Source: Pachyseris speciosa
Taxonomy: Eukaryota > Cnidaria > Anthozoa > Scleractinia > Pachyseridae
NCBI GenBank assembly: GCA_016490735.1
Contig: JAEMWC010000005.1
Coordinates: 1,867,501 to 1,931,500 of the forward strand
Reading direction: 5' to 3'
DNA length: 64,000 nucleotides
The notes beneath the pieces were generated by a model. The model was given only the letters and a program-made list of their open reading frames with translations, was not told the DNA's origin and searched no databases. The position numbers and the translations under genes are program-made. Below are positions 22,480 to 33,404 of the stretch, in pieces. Position 1 is the first letter of the stretch. Every line of letters starts with the position of its first letter.

Positions 22480-23335
22480 CTCGCGCTGCGTAAAAAGCTA
22501 AGTATTCAAGAATATTCTTGCTTCGAATACGTGTTCTTGACTCCTGAGAGTCCTAGAGTATTCTATACGCACACCACACGTGACGTATTCTGGAATATTC
22601 GAATGGAATACGTCCGAATACCCTTTGTCCAAAATCATCCGCAAGTGTTCTTTAAGCCATACGTTTTCTAAGGTCATGCGCCTATATATAGTGTGACAGC
22701 AAATCAATCCCTGAAAAGAACCCAGCAAGTCTGACAACTGTGTGACATCGGGCCCGAAACGTTCAATATGTTTGCAGTAATGGCAAACTCAATGAGAAAA
22801 CTCGTCCAGTAGTCTATTCGGAAGGGTAAGGGACGTTCTTTACGTAAATTTACCGGTCATTACGAAAGCCGTAACAGATGACTGTGTATACGTTTAGTCG
22901 CCTTTACGCGTCTTTACAGAAACAAGAAGAACCATGTCGACCCTCTCGAAGCCTTTTCGCGTCTTCAAGAAAGTATGAAGAAAATGTGAACTCAGCTGTG
23001 AATTACTCACTCTGACAGGACGTATTCAGGAACATTGGAATGGAAAACGCCAGAATGCCCTTAGTTCAAAATCATTTGCAAAACTTTCCCCTTAAAAGCA
23101 TACTTTGTCTAATGTTGTGGTCCTAAAGTATGGCAAGGAATCAAATCTTAAAAAAAGTTTCAAAATCGTGTAACATCAGGAAACGCTTTAATAAATATTT
23201 GCAGTGATAGCAAAATCAATGGCTCGAGAAAGCATGTATCGATTGTCTCAGAGCCCTATAAATTAAGTACGGGAGTACTTTCGATGAGTAAATTTACAAA
23301 AAATAACGTCAAAAACTGAGCTGTATCACATAAAT
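22480..23335. repeat. Interior of the 1,020-bp repeat, with an internal old duplication
   Basis: Two diverged halves share a series of blocks: gacgtattctggaatattcg (22,572) against gacgtattcaggaacattgg (23,021), then tttgtccaaaatcat against ttagttcaaaatcat, then tttgcagtaatggcaaa against tttgcagtgatagcaaa. So an old repeat of about 450 bp lies inside the recent one. No gene is seen. Confidence 0.55.
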
Positions 23336-23499
23336 AAACGTGAATAGTTCTTTCACAGAATATAAAAAAATGTTTAAGTTGATCTATTTTCCGAATAAGG
23401 ATGGTAAACTTTTTCTGTTAAAGTACACTCCATAAAGAAAAGCTTCACTAAAGAGTGTAGGAGAACGACTATCGGCTCTAGAATGCCTTCACTCGCACC
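23336..23499. repeat. 164-bp near-identical direct repeat, right copy
   Basis: Partner of 22,316-22,479. Downstream sequence diverges at once after cactcgcac. Confidence 0.85.
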
Positions 23500-23649
23500 C
23501 TCGATCGCGCGTTCCGTTTGCATCAATGCCCCGGCCACTCGAAAATCAAAAATATACCTAGCGGTGATCTTTTAACAAGGCCACCGCTAAATTGTTGTCT
23601 CGTAGTTAGCCAAAACTAAACCGTAAATGCTAGACCGTCTCAAAGCTGT

Positions 23650-24416
23650 GTGAACCAGAAAAGATATATAACATTTGCCTACATTTTTATCTGCATTTAA
23701 AAAAACTGTTCATGTTATATATCCCAGAAGCACTCATGGCATACAGTGATGCCATGGACCTCAACCTGGATGAACCAGAAAAGATATAGAACATTTGCCT
23801 AGATTTTTATCTGCCTTTAAAAAAACTGTTCATGTTATATATCCCAGAAGCACTCATGGCATACAGTGATGCCATGGACCTCAACCTGTGTAAACCAGAA
23901 AAGATGTAGAATATTTGCCTAGATTTTTATCTGCATTAAAAAAAACTTTTCATGATATATATCCCAGAAGCACTCGGGACATAGAGTGATGCTATGGAAC
24001 TCAACCTTGATGGCCCAGAAAAGATATATAACATTTGCCTAGATTTTTATCTGCATGTTAAAAAACTGTTCATTTTACACACCTGTATATCCTAGAAGCA
24101 CTCAGGCATACAGTGATGCAATGGACCTCAACCTGGATGAACCAGAAAAGATATAGAACATTTGCCAAGATTTTTATCTGCATCAAAAAAAAAACTGTTC
24201 AGGTTATATATCCCAGAAGCACTCAGGCATACAGTGATGCAATGGACCTCAACCTGGATGAACCAGAAAAGATATAGAACATTTGCCTAGATTTTTATCT
24301 GCGTTTAAAAAACTGTTCATGTTATATATCCCAGAAGAACTCAGGCATACAGTGATAGACCTCAACCTGGATCAGACTAGAAAAGATATAGAACATTTGC
24401 CTAGATTTTTATCTGC
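23650..24416. repeat. 120-bp minisatellite, ~6.5 copies
   Basis: Units start with accagaaaagata at about 23,654, 23,774, 23,894, 24,014 (variant), 24,141, 24,262 and 24,374. Each unit has an A-rich tract, a ctgttcatgttatatatccc block and a gatgccatggacctcaacct block. The later units lose a few bases. No unit is an open frame throughout. Confidence 0.9.
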
Positions 24417-25516
24417 AAGTAACATATGCTAAATCAATTGACTATTTTACTACTGCCATTTCCCTCGCAAAAACAGAGCCTTAAACGGCTTGGTAGTTTG
24501 AAAACGATCAGTATATTTCAAACATTTTTAATGAGTAATGGTCAGTAATAAGAAATGAAGACTGTACCTTTCAGAAGCAACAACCAGTTTCAATTTTTTA
24601 AGTCGCCACTATAATAATCAGCACGTCAAGTGGAAGAAATAGTCGTCTGCTTGATAAAATATTTTGTGCTTTAACAGAGAACAGCTATACAAACGATGCA
24701 AGCACTCATATCCAGTTATGAAGACAAAATAAGGCGCCGCCCTCTCACGCGCCCCCTCCCAGCCCCATCTTCATTATTGTAGATTAATGATGACGAGTAC
24801 GCGCCTATTTCGCGGCTTCATATTTGCCGCCAGAATTTACATTAAGATTGCTACATGCACATAACTAAACTTCAATAAAATTATTACCGCTCAACAATGG
24901 TCCAAAACCTAAGGGAATTCCAGCTAAATCAAATCTTACAGAAAACTTTACATTAGAATTAAATTCCAGGGAAAATGCCATTGGCGTTTCCAACCTAAGA
25001 TACCAATGCAACCAATGCAAGTCACGTCGATCTTACCTCTTCTGTTCGTTTCTCCGCTTTTGAAATTTGTCCGAAGGCGAATTACTTCGACTTAAAATGT
25101 AGTTTCAACTTACCAAAGTCGACTGCGCGTCTATGAAACCACCGGCCAAAACAGAATTTCAGCCTGACAAAGTGTCAATCGCTGGCCATCACATGCCGAA
25201 ATGCACAAACTATCTCATCTGTAAAAAAAACTCAAAACATCGCGCCATCGCTAAAGTATAACGTAAGCGTAAGCGTGCCGCATGGCGGTAAATAAAATTG
25301 TGCCCCTAGCGCGTGTTTAAACAATACTACTTTGTATATTTATATATGTTACGTGACATTACAGAAGGTGTGCTCTCCTGCAGTGAAACCGCAAATCGAG
25401 CACGTTGAGGGCTCCAATGCAAACCTATGACGCCACTCCTTAGCAAACAGACATGGCAGATTCTTTAACTTCCAGTTTTCTCTGAGTAAATGGGTCTTAA
25501 AAAGCAAGAAGGGTTT
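24417..25516. other. No gene seen
   Basis: Unique-looking DNA with no long frames. It is the downstream side of the transposase pseudogene that follows; I found no clear terminal repeat for it here. Confidence 0.4.
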
Positions 25517-26585
25517 TTAAACAAAGTAATCACCTAGCGAAGGTGGCTCCATGCCAAAAAAAGTTGGAGTAGTTGACCCACAAACACACGAGTGAGCATT
25601 CCTTAAGAGTGCACAAATAACATACATTTTGCCAATGGCAGTCAGCCTGGCATTAAGGTCTTTTTTGAAGTCCAGAAAGGAAAAGTTTTCTAGTATATCA
25701 CCAAAAACCCTCTCAACTGACGCCCGAACTTTATTCATAGATAAGTAAAAAGCTTCCTGCTGTGGGGTTAGGGCGGGATTCCCATAGAGACAAAATGGTT
25801 GACCAGTTGGGGAGACAGAGTAAGTCTCCAACATTGGAATCAAGCCAGACATTGCCAGCATTCCACTATCATGCCTACGTCCCTCCACTGGGCCAAACAG
25901 GTTCGCAATGAGTCCATTTGGTGCAACTTGATGGCATTAACCCTCTTGTGTCCATTATATAACACTCGCTGATTAAAACTAGGCCTACAAACTGGTCGCA
26001 CTGTACCGTCTATAAACCCCCAACCGTTGTCAAGAGCAGCCCCCTTTCTATAAACAGTGTCAGAAAAACTTGTCAGATTTGCTGACGACAGCCATGGTTG
26101 ATTAAAACTGTAGAGAAAATCCGTTGTTTCCGCGTTGACCACCATACTTAACTGTGGCACAGGTTGTCCAAATCGCGAAACTAAGTCTTCGTATCTACAG
26201 GGATATGTAAAACGTCGTAAGAGTAAACAAAGAGCTTCATCACTGTAAACGGAAAAACAGTTTGGACAGGTGATTTTCTCTGGAAGATTTAACACCTCGA
26301 GAAGACTGTATATGTCATGCTTCAAGAAGTGAAATTCACTTTTACATTGATTTAGTCGTCTGTCAAAGAGTCCAGATCAAATTTTCCATATTCCCAGTAT
26401 GCAATGTCAAGGTTTTTTGAAGTGTTTACCTCGGACAACAACAGAAGTTCGTCTTCGTCTACCAAGTTCAAATCATTTGCGATTAAAGCGCTTCTCTCGC
26501 CTCTCGGAAGGTGGCCATTTATAAACTCTAATCTATTAAAGAAAGCCGGCCTTGTTGCGACAAGTATTGCGTAAGGCTTGTTTAC
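25517..26585 (-). pseudogene. PIF/Harbinger transposase (HARBI1-like, DDE_Tnp_4)
   Basis: Would cut and paste a Harbinger DNA transposon. Pieces in order: an N-terminal part (about 26,585-26,350, HLPRGERSALIANDLN); a helical recognition region (LCLLLRRFTYPCRYEDL, RFGQPVP); the first catalytic Asp in GFIDGT; the NGHKRVNAIK block; in a new frame EGRRHDSGML; the second catalytic position, where GNPA has Asn in place of the usual Asp; and the catalytic Glu in VERVFGDI. It ends near the normal C-terminus. One frameshift near 26,345 (an apparent five-base insertion) and one near 25,920 (a deletion) break it, and the Asp-to-Asn change would abolish catalysis. A nearby active copy or a domesticated gene is not seen. 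Confidence 0.9.
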
Positions 26586-26692
26586 GAATAGGACCGGAAC
26601 GTCACTGCTTGCGTGCTCTACCTAGCACTCGCGCGACCTCAAGTCGCCGTCCTCCTTCATCTGTCCTGTTGCATAAGGTCTCTACTGTCATC

Positions 26693-27067
26693 TCAGACAA
26701 TGCACACAATATATAGGCAGTTATCAACTTTACTTCTCTTGCAATGTGACAAATATTCAACTGTTCTTTCACAACAGAAATCCAATTGATAACTGATGAA
26801 GGCCGGCTCTACAATGAAACCAACACAGAGATCAGTCACTGCCTGGCTGCGAAACAAGGGCCTGTTCAACGGCAGATGAAGTGAAGACTCCTTGTGAAGG
26901 GCAGCCAAGATCAGAGTGCTCCCGAGAACTGCGGTAATGGACAGAACAATGTTCAAGAATGAAAGGGACATCAGCTGGTTCTGTAAACCAGTCATTGATT
27001 CAACCGAACAAAAGAAATGTTTGTAACTGTTGTGGTTTTCATCATCAGTGAAGTTTCTTGAAGCCAT
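26693..27067 (-). pseudogene. Class A GPCR 5' fragment (TM1-TM3)
   Basis: Starts MASRNFT, with TM1 (SITAVLGSTLILAALHKE, where Ser replaces the Asn of GN) and TM2 (AVTDLCVG). A frame loss in TM2 leaves out residues, and it continues as loop 1/TM3 with reduced similarity up to about 26,693, where homology to the receptor fades out. The matching 3' half is absent; instead the Harbinger pseudogene lies downstream. Confidence 0.8.
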
Positions 27068-27940
27068 TTAGCTGCGACATGGATATTAAATTCATCCTCG
27101 GTTTTAGTTACGTAGTAAGCAACGTATTCAAAAACAAAACATAAAAGGTCTTTAAAATGAACTGTTTCAATTCGTCTAGACCGTTCCCCTAACATGAATC
27201 AACAAGTATTTATTTCGATAGAGAGTGAATTTCGGGTGCGCGAATTATAAGATAATGCTGATTATAGATAGGTTCCGATTTTCTTTCCAACAAGCTTTAT
27301 TATTGAAACACGAACATGGAACATTCGGAATGTTCAACAAGACTCCAGGGCAATAAAAACAACATTAACATAAAAATATCCTGACCAAAATCAAAAATAT
27401 CCGAGAGAGTTAGTGAGACGGGAAAGAATATAACAATAATAGCAAGACAATCGTTATACTGGTGGGATTTGGGTCTTGAAGGTTGGTTTAAAATGTTTAG
27501 TTATCTCGAGAAATCAGTCGCTAGGGTTATTACTGACTTGAAGAAGCATCGCGACGCCTCATTATCGCACTTTTTTGTTGAAATCTCCACTAAGGTAATT
27601 AGATTTCCAGCATTTTGATTGGCTCATCTCATCTCATGGCTCTATTTTAATTGGGATTTACGGACTGGATGTAGGCTGGTTATTTTATAATATCCGCGCA
27701 AGGATAATTATTGAATGTACACGTCCAACCAAACATAGCAGTAAAGAACTTTTAACCTGCGTCAGAGGGTGTAGGCAGTGAAGTTTACAATAGTTTAAAA
27801 TTTATGTCTATACGAAAGCTAAAATATAGATAAAATCTATTTTGCATGAAAGGGAACTAGCTTTCCACTTTCTGCATTTGCCAATAAACAAACATTTAGG
27901 TACAATAGATATTCTTCCATGCAGCTGTCAATAGACCTCT
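27068..27940. repeat. Segmental duplication block B, copy 1
   Basis: Collinear with about 46,115-47,826, apart from a 940-bp MITE there. The position 27,252-27,255 (gataatgctg) corresponds to that MITE's insertion site and is empty here. Confidence 0.8.
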
Positions 27941-28201
27941 TTAGTGTGAATGATGTATATGTAAGCTTGCATATTTTGTTTTCCCAGTGTAGCTCTTGTT
28001 ATGTTCCCAGCTTTCTTTCTTGTATTTCCCTATAGCAGAGTATTTGTGTTCAATGTGATGTGTATCACAAATGACTAGTACGTCGACAGCTGTCAACACC
28101 ACACTCACAGCAGGCTTTGTCTCTTCTGGCGTGAGTTGATTGTACTGATTATAAATAGCTTCATTATCTCGGGCGTCGGTATAGCTACGAACATGGGACA
28201 T
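27941..28201 (-). CDS. Small conserved ORF of unknown function
   Basis: 86 codons, including NEAIYNQYNQLTPEET, VVLTAVDVLVICDTHH and KYSAIGKYKKESW. Near-identical at 47,827-48,072 and more distantly present at 12,196-12,360. Differences between the distant copies are mostly conservative at the protein level, suggesting the frame coded at some time. It lies about 0.9 kb upstream of the receptor start and on the same strand. No signal peptide, membrane segment or known domain. Confidence 0.4.
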   Translation of the reverse strand: MSHVRSYTDARDNEAIYNQYNQLTPEETKPAVSVVLTAVDVLVICDTHHIEHKYSAIGKYKKESWEHNKSYTGKTKYASLHIHHSH

Positions 28202-28869
28202 TTCGGAATATTAAGAACACGTTAGGACAAAAAAGCCAACATTAACCTAAACCTATTCTGCCTATATATAATCCGTGAGCGAAATGAGATGAAATTAAGA
28301 CCAAAGAGCAATATGACGTTAGGTGTCGTTTTATAGGGGTAGTTCACATGTACGATCCCTAAGCTATAAAAAATGATCCCGTGCACATTTCAGTTCATGA
28401 CAGCATACCTTGCAAATTGTTGCCATTTCTGTGGATAAATTCTAGTGCCTAAAATATTGCCTAAACACCAATCCATAAAAGCGACACAAGTCACCCCAAA
28501 TGTGCCCATGAAAGGAGAGGCCCATTTTGACCACTACCCCGGCTCTATGGAAACTTGAATCAGCCGGAAGCACCTACAGTGTTCTCGAAACTAATTGACT
28601 TTAGTTTGCACTGAAGGTTGCTGACGACTTAAGAGAAAAATCGAAGTTCTTATTTTGAAATCTTAAACCGCAATAAAAAGGACTGTCGTCAGATGATTGC
28701 TGCTTCATCTCTTTTAATAAAAAAACTGGGCGAGCATTTCCTATTTTTCGACAGTTTGATTAAACAACTGCAGATTGTTTGTTAAGAAGTAACCTTAGAG
28801 TAACATTGTGCGACAAATGTAGTCGACAAACAGCAAAATCTCGTAAAAGGCAAAAATTTATAACATGCT
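28202..28869. other. No gene seen; partial block A similarity
   Basis: Around 28,390-28,560 a run of blocks (catgacagcatacc, aacaccaatccat, cccatgaaaggagaggcccat) resembles 14,580-14,760, so a further diverged copy of block A passes through here. Confidence 0.5.
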
Positions 28870-29930
28870 ATTTTAAAGGACAAAAGTAAACGTCGATATT
28901 GAATTAAACGGTGTTGCTCTTGCTATGCTCCATCTCAATTACTATTCTTCATCATTAAGTCATATTAGGAAGTTATTCCGCGCACTCTTATATAGGTCCC
29001 TGCAGCTCATCCTTGTGGCGATTTTCTGGTATTTCTTGAACAAATAGATTAAGTACACTGATAACGTAGGGAAGAGGTAAAATCTATTTCCTTGACATTT
29101 CTTCAAATTCTAGTAAATCGAACAGAACATTTTCTAGTCACCCAATAACATAACCGTGAATTTCCTTAACGTTTTTTCCCAATAACTAACTATTACTATT
29201 CTCAGTTCGCTATTCAATATAGCGAATAGTATAGCTAATATCATGATCCCTATCACACGGATTACATCGTATCAACAATGCACAGCTGAGTTCCTCCATC
29301 AGTGTTTCTTGAGCTTGTCATTATTCGTAGAACTTGTCCGTTATGGTTGTTATTCATTTACAGATATTTTGGTAACAAATATTCAGCTTCAAGTTTTTTC
29401 TTCTGTATTAAATGTCGTTGAAGAAACCTGGATTTAGAGCATTTTGAATGGCTTGGTATACACAGGTTATCATCCAATAAAAAGGGGCGACAATATTCAT
29501 TACGCGTGTCAGTCAAGAAGAGGGCAAAAGACAGGTTTAACCTTGAAAATACATTTCAACTGCGAAATATGATGAACGCAAATGTTCTAAGAAGAAGAAG
29601 AAAAGTACAAGTAGGGTAGACACTTCTCTGAATAATCATGATCTAATGACGTTCTCCTTTATCTGATATAATATTGGAGGCAAAATTACTGAACATCATT
29701 AACTGCTCTTTTCTCATTTTTATTTTTGCTTACAGTTTTTTTATGAAACTAATCACATTATTTCCATTTTCATCGAAATTTTTCCAGAAGTTGACATCAA
29801 GCGTCAGTTATAAGCTTTTAATTTAGAAGCACAAATGAAACGCCTTGAGCATTTGAGTTCCTCCAAATTTACATTATTACCTCGCTATTTTTTTGAAATT
29901 TTTTTAAAACATTTATCTTTCATTACCCTT
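28870..29930 (-). repeat. GPCR-unit 3' flank paralogue without a receptor
   Basis: Resembles 1,240-2,130 block by block. Where other copies continue into receptor sequence, this one is interrupted at about 29,940 by repeat DNA and a LINE. Confidence 0.6.
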
Positions 29931-29993
29931 TCTAATTATGGTTAATGCTGCTTTGTGCTGCCACGGACGCAATGCTGTAGAAAATAGTGTGGA

Positions 29994-30160
29994 AAGGTGA
30001 TCTCAGCCAGTACCCCCCCCCCCTCCCCTCCTCCGCAAAGATCTTCTTGAGGATCAGATTTGGACCCCCTAGTCCAGAACTGCTAGCAGATATGAGTCTC
30101 CTTTTACGGATTTGGACCCCAACCCCTCCTAAAAACAAGCGTTCTATTGAGTGTTGTTAC
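29994..30160. repeat. Repeat flanking the L2-type LINE, left copy
   Basis: Related to 33,230-33,404: shared aaggtgatct, ccagaactgctagcagatat and tttacggatttggacc blocks in the same orientation. Contains a C-rich tract (30,014-30,025). Confidence 0.7.
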
Positions 30161-30349
30161 GTGACCATCACCTCGAATGAAAATAATATATATATTCAGC
30201 CAAGCCTAAAAGCGGAGCTCCAAAAGCATTCTTTTTCTATTGGTATTTACATATAGTCTGCTTGTCATATCACCCATCTGACCTCACTCAAGCTACAGAC
30301 CCATGCTGTAAAAAATAGATTCTTTTCAAGAATAATCTCCAAGTGAATT

Positions 30350-32935
30350 GAATGTGTGGACATTCTGTTACTGAACTTGATAAACGTTAGGATTTTTGTT
30401 ATATGTCGTCCTCCTCCTTCACAAGTTAATGGTTTGACAGTTTCGTTGTTTTTTGCAGAAGTTTCTCAATTTTTGGAGCACATTCTTATTCTTCCCGAAA
30501 CCATTTTCATTCTTGGAGATTTCAACCTCCATGTTAATGTTGCAGATGATGTTTACGGTAAGAGGTTTCTTGATCTTCTTCTGTCTTTCAACCTTAAACA
30601 GCACGTTTTTTGTCCCACGTATAATGGTCGCTACACCCTTGATCTTATGATCACTCGTTCTGACGACTTGTTTGTATCTGAGGTATGTACATCTGATATA
30701 GTCATCTCTGATCATTCCCCTGTTCTCTGCCATCTCAGCCTTGTTAAGCCTCTTAGTAAGACGAAATTTGTCACTTTTAGAAATCTGAAATCTATCTGCC
30801 TTGATTCTTTCAAGCACGATATCAGTGTCTCTCTCGCTTGTGATGAGAATTCTGATATATCTAAGCTGGTCTCACACTATCATGAGGTGCTTGCTTCTAC
30901 ACTCAACACGTATGCTCCACCGAAGCGTAGAGCTGTTACTATTCGTGCTAAAAAAGCGCCTTGGTACACACCTGAAATTGACCTCCAGAAAAAAGTTAGG
31001 CGAAGGTATGAACGTCGTTGGAGGTCCACTGGCCTTCCTTCTGACAAGCAGAAATTTTCTAAGCAATGATCTGTGGTAAACAAGATGCTGTTTTTATCTA
31101 AACAGCAGTATTTTAACAGTGTTGTTGCTGATAATGAGAATGACCAACATTCTCTTTTCAAAACTGTTTCTAATTTGGTCTATCCTAAACAGAATCCACA
31201 GTATCCTCCTAGCTCTGATGATACGTGCCTGGCTAATTCTTTTATTCAGTTTTTCACTGATAAAATAAAGGGCATTAGACAGGGTTTTTCATCTGTTCCT
31301 GACACTGCTCTGTCGCAACTAGATATTATCACCTGCTTATCTGCTTTTTGTTGTTTTAAGGCAGTGAGTGAAGATGATGTTTTACGCCTAATAGGGTCGT
31401 CAGTGAAATCGTGCAGTCTTGATCCAATTCCTGCCTCTCTTTTGTTAAAGTGTCTTGATTCTCTTTTACCTACTTTGGTGAGAATTATCAACCTTTCTCT
31501 GTCTAAAGGTGTGTTTCCTGATTCTCTTAAAGTGGCCAAACTCACTCCTATTCTTAAAAAAGCTAATGCTGATCATGAAATTTTTTCAAATTTCCGTCCT
31601 GTTTCAAATCTTCAGTTTTTATCTAAACTGATTGAAAAGGCTGTTGCATATCAGCTTAATTGTTATCTTGCCGAACATGATCTTCATGATTTGTTTCAGT
31701 CGGCGTATAAAGCTATGCACAGCACTGAAACGGCTTTGGTACGTATCTATAACGACATCCTTCAATCTGTTGATGCTGGCAACTGTGTCATTCTGATTTT
31801 TCTTGATATGTCAGCTGCGTTTGATACAGTTGTTCATGATGTCTTACTAGATAGACTTGCTAATCGTTTTGGTGTTAGGGATGTTGTTCTAAGCTGGTTT
31901 AGTTCGTACCTCACGAATAGGAAGCAATTTGTTGATATCAATGAGTCTTCCTTGTGCCTTGTCAACCTTGATGTCGGAGTGCCACAGGGCTCAGTACTAG
32001 GGCCTCTTCTTTACTTGCTCTATACCTCTCCATTAGCTGACGTTGTCAAGCGTCATAATGTCAGTTATCATTTTTACGCTGATGATTCTCAGTTGTATTT
32101 GTCGTTTAAGGGTAACCAACAGCTTGTACAATCAAGACAGTCTTTGGAGCAATGTCTCACTGATATTTCATCGTGGATGCTTGCTAATGGTTTGAAGCTA
32201 AATCATGATAAGACAGAGCTGATGTGCATCCACTCTAGATTTCTTAGTCGCCCTCCATTAGATGAGATTGTAGTTTGTGGTGAAACTATTGTCCCTCGTA
32301 TTTCTGCTGTTAATCTTGGTGTAGTTTTCGATGAATGCATGACTGGGGAACTTCAAGTCAATAAGATTTGCAAGTCGTCTTATTTTCATTTAAGAAATCT
32401 GTCTTCTATTAGGAAATATCTTACTACTAATGCTGCTCATACTATTGTTCATGCTTTCATTTCTTCCAGACTTGATTACTGTAATGCTCTTCTTTATGGG
32501 CTCCCTAAATATCTTGTTGACAGGCTACAGCACGTTCAAAATTCTGCTGCTCGTGTTGTCACTTTTACAAGGAAGGTTGATCACATCACCCCTGTGTTGA
32601 TTGATCTTCATTGGCTTCCTGTATACTATAGGGTTATCTTCAAGTTGCTTTTGCTCACTTATAAGGCCTTAAATGGTCTGGCTCCTTGCTATCTGTCTGA
32701 TCTCCTTTCCTATCGTTCCTCTTGCTACTCTCTTCGCTCTGTTTCAAATAATCTTCTTGTTGAACCTAGAGCTAAGCTTACCACTTATGGTTTTCGGTCA
32801 TTTTCATTCGCTGCTCCTAGACTTTGGAATAGGTTACCTACAGATATTCGTTCTTGCTCCTCAGTTGCTAGTTTTAAAAGTAGACTCAAAACGTTCCTCT
32901 TTACATTATGTCTTGATAATAGGAAATTTAATTAG
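30350..32935 (+). pseudogene. L2-type LINE ORF2: endonuclease (partial) + reverse transcriptase
   Basis: One reading frame of about 860 codons interrupted only by a TGA at 31,067-31,069; the two halves (to 31,069 and from 31,073) are in the same frame. The endonuclease C-terminal half has the IYRPPPS-type motif (here ICRPPPS), LGDFNLHV and ISDHSPV. The reverse transcriptase has motif A FLDMSAAFDTV, motif B GVPQGSVLGP and catalytic YADDSQLY (about 32,075), followed by the L2/CR1 C-terminal domain ending FAAPRLWNRLPTDIR and FKSRLKTFLF. The interrupting TGA is consistent with CGA (Arg) by one C-to-T transition. The N-terminal half of the endonuclease and any ORF1 are missing, so it cannot be autonomous. 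Confidence 0.9.
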
Positions 32936-33204
32936 TTATTTCATTTTTTAATCATTTTTTTATCGACTGATTTGATATTTCTTTCATCATTTGATTCTAT
33001 CATTTTCATTTTAATAATTGTTGTTTGAAATAATAATAATGTTTTATAGATCGCTTACAAAATTAATAATATTTATTGTATAATAACTTTCCATAGAATT
33101 TAATGTTTTTTTTAGATCGTTTTATTGTAAATTACTGTAAATTGTAAACTGTAAAGCGCCATGGACAGTGATATATGGATATGAGCGCTATATAAATAAA
33201 TAAA

Positions 33205-33228
33205 GTTAAGTTAAGTTAAGTTAAGTTA
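33205..33228 (+). repeat. LINE 3'-terminal (TTAAG)n tail
   Basis: Four to five TTAAG units directly after ataaataaataaag. It defines the 3' end of the element. Confidence 0.85.
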
Positions 33229-33229
33229 A

Positions 33230-33404
33230 AAGGTGATCTGAGCCAGTGGCACAGTGGATTTGGACCCCCTGCAGATTCGCACCCTGCAGTCCAGATCTGC
33301 TTGTGGATCAGATTTGCAACCCCTAGTCCAGAACTGCTAGCAGATATGAACCCCCTTTTACGGATTTGGACCACCACCCCCTAAAAACAAGCGATCTATT
33401 GAGT
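33230..33404. repeat. Repeat flanking the L2-type LINE, right copy
   Basis: Partner of 29,994-30,160. It has internally repeated gcagattcgcaccctgcag-like blocks and ends aacaagcgatctattgag, like aacaagcgttctattgag at 30,134. Confidence 0.7.

Larger units (their letters stand above)
30342..33228 (+). mobile_element. 5'-truncated LINE of the L2 type
   Basis: A non-LTR element starting inside its endonuclease domain (about 30,342) and ending in an attaaata/ttaag short tandem tail (33,205-33,228). The 3' UTR ends with a gcgctatataaataa block typical of L2-type LINE 3' ends. It lies between two copies of an unrelated repeat (29,994-30,160 and 33,230-33,404). Confidence 0.85.

Noticed and set aside
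22316..23499. Confident LTR retrotransposon
   Set aside because: No polypurine tract, primer-binding site, coding region or target duplication could be demonstrated; kept only as a repeat.
23650..24416. CRISPR array
   Set aside because: Units are about 120 bp and contiguous, without short repeat/unique spacer structure; the genome is eukaryotic.
30419..31161. Minus-strand frames opposite the L2-type LINE
   Set aside because: Antisense shadows of the endonuclease/RT frame; no motif of their own.
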